Shown here: positions 1 to 5,147 of the stretch, piece by piece | Position numbering within the stretch: position 1 is the stretch's first letter | Layout of the letters: each line of letters opens with the position of its first letter | Assembly: GCA_020425885.1 (NCBI GenBank) | Contig: JAGQRA010000669.1 | Location: 1-8,754, forward strand | Origin: Planctomycetota bacterium | GTDB lineage: Bacteria; Planctomycetota; UBA1135; UBA2386 | Direction of reading: 5' to 3' | DNA length: 8,754 nt | Notes under the pieces: model-generated | Seen by the model: only the letters and a program-made list of their open reading frames with translations | Told to the model about the DNA's origin: nothing | The model's database searches: none | Made by a program: the position numbers and the translations under genes

Positions 1-317
1 CGACCGACCGCGGCGACAGCTGGCAGGACATCTCGACCGGTATCCCGTGCGGTCCGATCAACGTCGTCCGCGAGGACCCGAAGGAACCCGGCATCCTCTA
101 CGTCGGCACCGACCTCGGCGTCTACGTGACCACCGACGGCGCCCGGACCTGGCACGTGCTCGGCGGCGACCTGCCGACCGTCTACGTCCACGATCTGGTG
201 ATCCACCCGCGCGACGACGTGCTGGTCATCGCCACCCACGGCCGCGGGATGTACGCGATCGACGTGCGGCCGCTGCGGTCCTCGAGTGGGTCGCCGGGCG
301 AGCAGCAGGCGCGCTGA
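1..317 (+). CDS. Asp-box/BNR-repeat propeller protein, C-terminal end (partial)
   Basis: The visible 104 residues are the end of a secreted-type beta-propeller protein whose start lies before the window. The frame is open from base 3 to the TGA at 315-317. An Asp-box (TDRGDSW) is visible at the start, and a degenerate second one (TTDGARTW, Ala replacing the usual Gly) follows about 40 residues later. Between them, the strand LYVGTDLGVYVTTDG is the recurring 'GT..GvY.S.DgG..W' pattern of BNR / VPS10 / sortilin-like propellers. The chain closes with VIATHGRGMYAIDV, a very typical last-blade sequence of the bacterial 'glycosyl hydrolase, BNR repeat' proteins. About 17 low-complexity residues follow, so no C-terminal sorting domain is present. 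Such proteins are usually exported. The enzymatic label of the family is mostly unproven, and no catalytic residues can be judged from this fragment. The stop lies only 15 bp from the convergent Kelch gene. Confidence 0.85.
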   Translation, partial: TDRGDSWQDISTGIPCGPINVVREDPKEPGILYVGTDLGVYVTTDGARTWHVLGGDLPTVYVHDLVIHPRDDVLVIATHGRGMYAIDVRPLRSSSGSPGEQQAR

Positions 318-332
318 CGGCTCTTTCGGCGG

Positions 333-1772
333 CTACCGCCCGCCGACCGTGCCGTCGACGGCGTTGGTGATGACGATGTTGGCGGCACCTTCGGTGGCGG
401 CGGCCTGCAGGTAGATGTCGATGCCGAGCAGCGACGCGTTCATCGGCAGGCCGATCGCGAACGTGGCCGAGCTGCTCGCACTCGGCAGGGCGACGATCGC
501 GACCGGATCGACGAGCAGCGCGCAGTTGAGCGTCAGGCCGAACGGGGCCAGGTTCAGCGGCAGCGGACCGAGCGGTGAGTTGGTGTTGTCGAAACCGGCG
601 AGCATGAACGCCAGGGTCGGCGCCGGCAGTCCGGTCAGCAGCACGTCGGCGGTGTCGCCGATCCATGGCCGGGCGCCGCCGGCCAGGTGCGGCACCGAGG
701 CGCCGGCGTTGTTGCCGCGGCAGCCGCTGCCGAACTCGGACCAGCTCGCCGGATGCAGCGGCGCGTAGCTCCAGGTCTCGTCGTTGCCGCCGCCGAACGG
801 CGAGTTGACGTCGCCGCCGAACATCACGATGCGCTCGCCGACCTGGTCGTAGGCCATGCGCCCGTACTGGCGCGTCGTCGGCGCTGTCGCCGGCGTGCGC
901 TGGGTCCAGTCGGTGCCGTCCCACTCCCAGACGTCGTTGAAGGTCTGCGTCGGCGTCCGGCCGCCGAACAGCACGACCCGCTGGCGCGCCTGGTCGTAGG
1001 CCAGCGAGTGGTTGAAGCGCGCCGGCGGGCTGTTGGGCGGCGTGTGTTGCGTCCAGGTGTCGGTCGCAAGATCGTACGTCCAGGTATCACCGAGCGGCGC
1101 GCTGAAGGCGCGGCCGCCGCCGAACAGCACGAGCTGGCCGCGGGCTTCGTCGATGACCATGTCGTGACCGTCGCGCCCCGACGGCGGCGTGTTGGCCGGC
1201 GTGATCTGGGTCCAGACGGCGCCATCCCAGGCCCACATGTCGTTGAACAGCGTCTGCGAGGCGAAGTAGCTCCAGCCGCCGAACATCAGCGTGCGCAGCC
1301 GCGGCAGGTCGTAGACCATCGCCATGTGATCGCGCTGCGTCGGCCAGACCCCCGATTGCGCGACCTGCACCCAGTCGCCGCTGCTGCCCGGAGCACCGCC
1401 GTTCGGCGTCCATTCCCAGAGATCCTGGACGTAGCTGCCGCCGCCCGGATAGCCCGACCACATCACCACGACGTTGCGCACCAGGTCGTACGCCAGCCGC
1501 GACTGGATGCGTCCGGTCGGCACGTTGGTCGGGTTCTCCTGCGTCCAGGTCGATCCGTCCCAGGTCCAGGTCTCGTCGAGGTAGGTCTGCAGGTTGTCGA
1601 TGCCGCCGAACATCAACACGGTGCCGGAGCCCGACAGATACGTGAGCTGACCCTTGGTGCGTGGCGACGGCGAGGTCGCCGGCGACAGCTGGGTCCAGTC
1701 GGTCTGGGCGGTGGCTGGAGAGATGGCGGCGAGGATGGCGAGTACGGGTAGACAGCGGTTGCGGGGGCGCAT
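333..1772 (-). CDS. Secreted six-repeat Kelch propeller protein with planctomycete-type C-terminal domain
   Basis: A 479-residue exported protein. I chose the ATG at 1770-1772 because a Shine-Dalgarno sequence lies 8 nt upstream and because a clean signal peptide then begins at residue 1 (MRPRNRCLPVLAILAAISPATAQ, cleavage near residue 22). The longer in-frame start at 1850 would hide that signal. Residues 24-340 hold six Kelch-type units of about 48 residues. Each pairs a hydrophobic strand ending in (L/M)FGG with 'D.W.WDG..WTQ.TPA..P..R' and ends in AYD or a variant. A partial strand at the N-terminus probably closes the ring. Residues 345-479 form a separate beta-rich domain: FGSGC at its start (Cys351), a second Cys417 in LTLNCALL, a 'PWIGD....LTGLP' segment and 'GIDIYLQAAATEGAANIVITNA' near the end. 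I know this pattern from memory on many planctomycete exported proteins; its role is unknown. No catalytic residues are evident, so a binding or surface role is likelier than galactose-oxidase activity. It lies 94 bp downstream of the TPR gene on the same strand. Confidence 0.85.
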   Translation of the reverse strand: MRPRNRCLPVLAILAAISPATAQTDWTQLSPATSPSPRTKGQLTYLSGSGTVLMFGGIDNLQTYLDETWTWDGSTWTQENPTNVPTGRIQSRLAYDLVRNVVVMWSGYPGGGSYVQDLWEWTPNGGAPGSSGDWVQVAQSGVWPTQRDHMAMVYDLPRLRTLMFGGWSYFASQTLFNDMWAWDGAVWTQITPANTPPSGRDGHDMVIDEARGQLVLFGGGRAFSAPLGDTWTYDLATDTWTQHTPPNSPPARFNHSLAYDQARQRVVLFGGRTPTQTFNDVWEWDGTDWTQRTPATAPTTRQYGRMAYDQVGERIVMFGGDVNSPFGGGNDETWSYAPLHPASWSEFGSGCRGNNAGASVPHLAGGARPWIGDTADVLLTGLPAPTLAFMLAGFDNTNSPLGPLPLNLAPFGLTLNCALLVDPVAIVALPSASSSATFAIGLPMNASLLGIDIYLQAAATEGAANIVITNAVDGTVGGR

Positions 1773-1780
1773 TCTTGGGA

Positions 1781-1785
1781 CCTCA
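1781..1785 (-). promoter_or_regulatory. Ribosome binding site of the Kelch gene
   Basis: On the minus strand TGAGG is followed by 8 nt and then ATG (1772-1770). This is the clearest Shine-Dalgarno sequence in the window, and it decides the start in favour of residue 27 of the longest open frame. It lies in the 94-bp gap (1773-1866) after the TPR gene. That gap also holds a TAGACT hexamer that could be a weak -10, but no convincing -35 accompanies it, so I cannot say whether the Kelch gene has its own promoter. Confidence 0.55.
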
Positions 1786-1866
1786 GGGAACGGCTTCGGT
1801 GTGGGACCGACCGCGGTGGCCGGGCCGAGCAGAAGTCTACCGTGCCGCATCCGACCGCACGCCAGG

Positions 1867-3042
1867 TCAGGGGTAGGCGCCGGCGCCCGCAGTTCGATCT
1901 CGGCGTCGACGCCGGCGATGGACCGCGTGGACCGCGACGACGGCGGCGATCAGCGCGAGTCCGGCGAGCAGCAGCTCGAGCGACGACCAGCCGCGCGGCG
2001 CCGCCGGGCGCGGCACGCGTCGATCGGCTTCCGCGAGCAGCGCCGCGAGCGTCGCGTCCGACGCCACGTCCTCACCGCGCGCGACCGCCGCGGCCTCCAG
2101 TTCCTGGAACGTCGCGAGCCAGCGGTCGGCGCTGGCGCGGATCGCCGTGTACTCTGCTTCGGTCGGCGCCCGCACTCCGGTGCCGGCGAGCTGCATGGTG
2201 TGGACCGACTCGGCCTCGCGCCAGTGGTCTGCGATCCGCGCGAGCTGCTGCGTCAGGACCTCGGCGGCGGGGTGGTCGCGCTCGATCGCGTGCCGGAACG
2301 CCCACCACGCGAGGTTGAGATGCTCCTTCTCGAGGAACAGTTCGCCGAGTGCGCGATACAGCTCGGGGCCCTCGCGGCCGCCGAAGCGCAGCATGCCGCC
2401 GACCGCGCGATAGGCCTGATCCCAGTCGAGGTCGCAGTCGATCTCGACGTCGTCGACGAAGGTCGGCTCGCCGTCCTGCGCGGGATCGGCGAAGGCGCGG
2501 CTCGGGAACGACCCGAACGGGTAGCCGGCGTAGCGGAGGAAGCTCTGCTGCGTCCATCGCGAAGGTTCCTGGCGGGCCGCCGCGGCGTACTCGATCAGTC
2601 GGATCTGCAGTCGCTCGCGGCCGAAGTGCGCCGCCGGGTTCAGCGCCACGGCCTGCCGCAGCTCGACGACCGCCTCGTCGTAGCGGCCGGCATGCGCATG
2701 GAACGTGCCGAGGTTGGCGAGCCGCCGGTATTCGTGCTCACGGTCAGGTGCGGCGGCGAGCGCCTCGGCCTTCTTCGCCATCACCGCGACGGCCCGCTCG
2801 CGTTCGCCGACGCGCTCGAAGGCGACGGCGAGGTCGTCGAGCTCGGCGAGCGTCGGGTGAGGCTTGGCGCCGAGGCGGGCGATGCGTTCGCGGTAGTAGG
2901 CCTCGCCGTGGCGGTGCCAGCGTCCGGTCACCAGGTCGAACGCGTCCGGCAGCCCGCGCAGCTCGGTGTCGAGTGTGTCGCTGTCCCAGAGGCACGGCGC
3001 CATGAGGGCGGCGATCGTTCCGAGCAGCAGAATTGCCTTCAT
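1867..3042 (-). CDS. Exported TPR protein with C-terminal membrane anchor
   Basis: A 391-residue protein. The ATG at 3040-3042 is chosen because it gives an N-terminal export signal (MKAILLLGTIAALMAPC). The open frame continues 61 codons upstream, but that extension has no coding character. Cys17 directly follows the hydrophobic stretch; the preceding residues (MAP) are a poor lipobox, so lipidation is uncertain. The segment CLWDSDTL at 17-24, followed by GLPDAFDLVTGRW and an HGEAYYRERI stretch, matches a conserved N-terminal pattern I recall from uncharacterised planctomycete TPR proteins. Degenerate tetratricopeptide repeats lie at about residues 64-97, 104-136 (GRYDEAVVELRQAVALNP) and 226-258 (LNLAWWAFRHAIERD). 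Residues 351-373 form one strong hydrophobic helix followed by HRRRRRRDR, so the TPR body should face the periplasm with a short basic cytoplasmic tail. No enzymatic motif is visible. TPRs suggest a protein-binding or scaffold role, partner unknown. The Kelch gene follows on the same strand. Confidence 0.8.
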   Translation of the reverse strand: MKAILLLGTIAALMAPCLWDSDTLDTELRGLPDAFDLVTGRWHRHGEAYYRERIARLGAKPHPTLAELDDLAVAFERVGERERAVAVMAKKAEALAAAPDREHEYRRLANLGTFHAHAGRYDEAVVELRQAVALNPAAHFGRERLQIRLIEYAAAARQEPSRWTQQSFLRYAGYPFGSFPSRAFADPAQDGEPTFVDDVEIDCDLDWDQAYRAVGGMLRFGGREGPELYRALGELFLEKEHLNLAWWAFRHAIERDHPAAEVLTQQLARIADHWREAESVHTMQLAGTGVRAPTEAEYTAIRASADRWLATFQELEAAAVARGEDVASDATLAALLAEADRRVPRPAAPRGWSSLELLLAGLALIAAVVAVHAVHRRRRRRDRTAGAGAYP

Positions 3043-3282
3043 CGCTCCAGAATAGACGCCGTCTGCGGGAACGGCGATGGGGGGGCGCAACCTGCGCGTG
3101 GCACCTCTCGAGCGCAGCACGTGCGGCTCGACGGCCACGTTCGTCGCATCATGCTGCGTCGCCTCGACTCGCTCCGCGGCGCCAATCGCTGCGGCGGCAT
3201 TTCCGATCGGCACGGCTACCCACATCCATCCCTTCCTGCAATGCTATCGATTCCAGCCGCAGCTCCGGCGGCCCGCGGATCT
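3043..3282. other. Divergent intergenic region between TPR and DUF4157 genes
   Basis: These 240 bp separate two genes reading outward, so promoters for both should lie here. Visible landmarks: a run of seven G at 3079-3085, the palindromes GCACGTGC (about 3117-3124) and CCGATCGG (about 3203-3210), and a sequence resembling an extended -10 (TGCTATCGA, 3242-3250) about 33 nt before the chosen DUF4157 start. None has a good -35 partner, so no promoter is assigned for the + strand. Two further in-frame ATGs (3151 and 3241) could extend the DUF4157 gene into this region. Neither has a Shine-Dalgarno sequence, and the bases around 3190-3280 look non-coding. Confidence 0.5.
3049..3054 (-). promoter_or_regulatory. 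Possible -10 element of the TPR gene
   Basis: On the minus strand TATTCT ends 6 nt before the ATG of the TPR gene (TATTCTGGAGCGATG). It matches 4 of 6 bases of the TATAAT consensus. If it is a real -10, transcription would begin at or next to the start codon, giving a leaderless message. The alternative reading is that GGAG, only 2 nt from the ATG, is a badly spaced ribosome binding site. No recognisable -35 lies 16-18 nt upstream. Confidence 0.2.
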
Positions 3283-5097
3283 ATGCGCCAGCACAGCCAC
3301 GCACCAGCTCAGCCACAACCACGAGCACGGTTGCAGGCTGAGCCGGCAAGGCAATCCGCTCCCCACGCCGAGCCGTTGGCCCGCGAGCGACAGCGGCTCG
3401 CCGCACGCGGGCCCGGGCTGCTCGCACCGGCACCCTCGCGCGCCTTCGAAGAACCGTTGCCGCCCGACATCGCCGCGACGATGCGGTCCCGCTTCGGCCA
3501 CGACTTCTCGCGGGTACGCGTCACCCGCAACGACACCGCCGTCGCCGCGGCCGGCGCCAGCGCGCTGACCGCCGGCGAGCGCATCCGCTTCGCTCCGCGC
3601 CAGTTTCGCCCCGACCATCCTCGCGGTATCGCCTTGATCGGCCATGAGCTCGCCCATGTCGTACAGCAGCGGCGCGGCCGCAGTCGAACCGGCCTATCGC
3701 CGCACACGCCCACTGCCGACGCCGAGCTCGAAGCCGAACGCGCCGGCCAGCGTGCCCGTCGCGGGCTTCCGACAGCGATCCAGCTCGCCGCCGCTGGTCC
3801 GCAGGCGCGCATGGGGATGGAGTTCCAGGGCAGCAACACGATCGAATACGGCTACGATCTCGCCTCCGCTTCGCCGCGGTGGGAACCGGCGCCGCGCAAG
3901 TCGGCCGAGTTCCACGGCCGCACGGGACCGCCGCACGTCAAGCTCGAGTCGGACAGCCGCGGCGACTTCGAGTTCGTGACCAATCCGTACGCCAGCCGTT
4001 CGGGGTTGTTGGGCGAGGTCGCCGAGGCCGTGCGTCTGACCAGGCACATCCTCAGCTGGACCCGGCTGCCGGGCGAACCGGAGCACGTCCGCCTGGCTCA
4101 GCGCCAGCACGGAACGGCAAGCGATGCGAACGCGCGCATCCACCGCGGCAGTCACTGGTCGACGATGGAACAGGTCAACGCCGACAAGGGTGCACCGGCC
4201 GCGGACGCCGTGCGCATGCATATCGAGGACGCGAGCTTCTGGGCCAATCCGCAGGTCACCGAAGGCGTCCGTCTGGAGGAGGTCGAAGGCTTCCTGGCGC
4301 AGAACCTCGACGCGATCGAACCGGCCGCCGGGCGCGCCGATGCGATCAGCGCCCGGGTCGATCGCGCCGTCGGTGACGCCGCGGTCGCGCGCGACTTCGC
4401 CGCCCTGCCCGAACTCGATCGGGCGCAGGTGCGCGGGTTCCTGGCGATCGTGACCGCACTGTTCCTGTTTGCCCGGCGTTACCAGCCCGGCAATCCGGTC
4501 ATCAAGGAGTCGTTCTCGATCCTCCATCGCACCCGCGTCAGCGCCATGTACCGGGCGCTCGGCACCGCGGCGCGCGGCTTCGTGCAGCGTCGCGCGTTCG
4601 CCGGCGGATCACCGTTCCTGGCGGCGCTCGGCGCGACGCGGGGCGAACGGCTGTTCGAGCGCGGCTACGACACCCAGGCGACGGTTGATCGCCGCGCACG
4701 CCGTGGCGAACCGGTCGACGGCGATGCAGCGCGCGGCGGCATCCGCGGGCCGACGGTCGGCGGCTGGTTCGACAGCATCGCGAACGCCCGGGAAGGTGTC
4801 GGCGATGCGATGTCACCGCTGCAGTTCGGCACCAGGTCGATGGGTCGCTTCGGCATGGACGCGGCACCCGACGGCACGGACAGCCTCGTCGTGATCGAGG
4901 TCAGGAACTGGGGACGGCGGCTGAGCCGGATGTACGAGGACGCGTTGCGTCACAACCTGCGTGCACAGCTGTCGGGGCAGTGGCATCCAGGCGATCCCGT
5001 GCCGAACAGCATCCCTGCGACCCAATGGCAAGCGTGGGCGATCGGACGACTGCGCGCCGCCGATGCCGCTGGCCGTGGCAGCAACTTCACGCCTTGA
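3283..5097 (+). CDS. DUF4157 (eCIS core) protein with unassigned C-terminal effector-like region
   Basis: A 604-residue protein with no signal peptide or membrane helix. Residues 1-57 are a Pro/Gln/Arg/Ala-rich, probably disordered leader (MRQHSHAPAQPQPRARLQAE). Residues 58-128 are a clear DUF4157 domain: PDI...MRSRFGHDFSRVRVT, then A...GASALTAG..I.F....F.PD and finally GHELAHVVQQ. HELAH (121-125) is an intact HExxH zinc-metallopeptidase motif, and DAELEAERAG (146-155) is the usual follow-on acidic segment that may give a third ligand. DUF4157 is known as a marker domain of proteins associated with extracellular contractile injection systems. From residue 177 a separate region begins with MGMEFQ, then KLESD...GDFEFVTNPY (220-236), WSTMEQVNADKG (292-303), NPQVTEGVRL (322-331), a hydrophobic helix LAIVTALFLFARR (387-399), IKESFSILHRTRVSAMYRAL (407-426) and LVVIEVRNW (535-543). 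I recall similar blocks behind DUF4157 in other uncharacterised bacterial proteins but know no assigned activity. The start is uncertain: no Shine-Dalgarno precedes 3283, and 3241 is the main alternative. Glu codons are split between GAA and GAG here, whereas the neighbours prefer GAG, a mild hint of different history. No contractile-injection structural gene is adjacent. Confidence 0.85.
   Translation: MRQHSHAPAQPQPRARLQAEPARQSAPHAEPLARERQRLAARGPGLLAPAPSRAFEEPLPPDIAATMRSRFGHDFSRVRVTRNDTAVAAAGASALTAGERIRFAPRQFRPDHPRGIALIGHELAHVVQQRRGRSRTGLSPHTPTADAELEAERAGQRARRGLPTAIQLAAAGPQARMGMEFQGSNTIEYGYDLASASPRWEPAPRKSAEFHGRTGPPHVKLESDSRGDFEFVTNPYASRSGLLGEVAEAVRLTRHILSWTRLPGEPEHVRLAQRQHGTASDANARIHRGSHWSTMEQVNADKGAPAADAVRMHIEDASFWANPQVTEGVRLEEVEGFLAQNLDAIEPAAGRADAISARVDRAVGDAAVARDFAALPELDRAQVRGFLAIVTALFLFARRYQPGNPVIKESFSILHRTRVSAMYRALGTAARGFVQRRAFAGGSPFLAALGATRGERLFERGYDTQATVDRRARRGEPVDGDAARGGIRGPTVGGWFDSIANAREGVGDAMSPLQFGTRSMGRFGMDAAPDGTDSLVVIEVRNWGRRLSRMYEDALRHNLRAQLSGQWHPGDPVPNSIPATQWQAWAIGRLRAADAAGRGSNFTP
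3307..3343 (+). other. Long imperfect hairpin at the start of the DUF4157 gene
   Basis: GCTCAGCC (3307-3314) pairs perfectly with GGCTGAGC (3336-3343). Inside it, CAACC (3316-3320) pairs with GGTTG (3329-3333) around the 8-nt loop ACGAGCAC, with only a small A / CA internal loop between the two stems. The 13 base pairs begin 24 nt after the chosen start codon. This could be a structured translation-control element of the mRNA or chance in Pro/Gln-rich coding sequence. No T-tract follows, so it is not a classical terminator. Confidence 0.4.
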
Positions 5098-5139
5098 TCG
5101 TCCGCCGCGCGCTCGAGGCCGGAGAACGGTACCGGACGA
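5098..5139. terminator. Weak inverted repeat between convergent genes
   Basis: The DUF4157 and DUF2961 genes converge with only 50 bp between stop codons. TCGTCC (5098-5103) and GGACGA (5134-5139) form a 6-bp inverted repeat with a 30-nt loop that itself contains the palindromes CTCGAG and CGGTACCG. There is no T-run on either strand, so an intrinsic terminator is possible but poorly supported; Rho-dependent ending is equally likely. Confidence 0.2.
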
Positions 5140-5147
5140 GCACCGCA

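Noticed and set aside
318..332. Terminator between the Asp-box gene and the Kelch gene
   Set aside because: The gap is 15 bp with no inverted repeat; only a short CTTTC stretch is present.
780..1640. DNA-level tandem repeats with similar 'gtccag..cggt.ccgtcc.a' segments
   Set aside because: They are spaced like the Kelch units and diverged at the DNA level. They are explained by the repeated WDGxxWTQ protein motif, not by a separate repeat array.
687..1751. 354-codon + strand open frame
   Set aside because: It is antisense to the Kelch gene. Its repetitive Arg/Val/His content simply mirrors the Kelch repeats.
3088..3092. Lipoprotein call for the TPR protein based on the Cys at residue 17
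   Set aside because: The residues before Cys are Met-Ala-Pro. Proline at -1 is not a normal lipobox, so I kept it as an exported protein with uncertain lipidation.
1654..3240. Open + strand frame continuous with the DUF4157 gene, which would make a 1147-residue protein
   Set aside because: It runs antisense to the well-supported TPR gene. Its translation is Arg/Ala/Glu-rich with no domain, as expected for the opposite strand of high-GC coding DNA. DUF4157 proteins normally have a short N-terminal leader.
3694..4527. 277-codon - strand open frame opposite the DUF4157 C-terminal region, considered as a possible immunity gene
   Set aside because: There is no ribosome binding site or recognisable domain. 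The sequence follows the complementary-strand codon bias of the + strand gene, whose own reading frame is well supported by DUF4157 motifs.
3283..5097. A complete contractile injection system in the window
   Set aside because: No sheath, tube, baseplate, spike or AAA+ gene is present. All other genes are propeller, TPR, DUF2961 or transporter genes. Only the DUF4157 domain hints at such a system.
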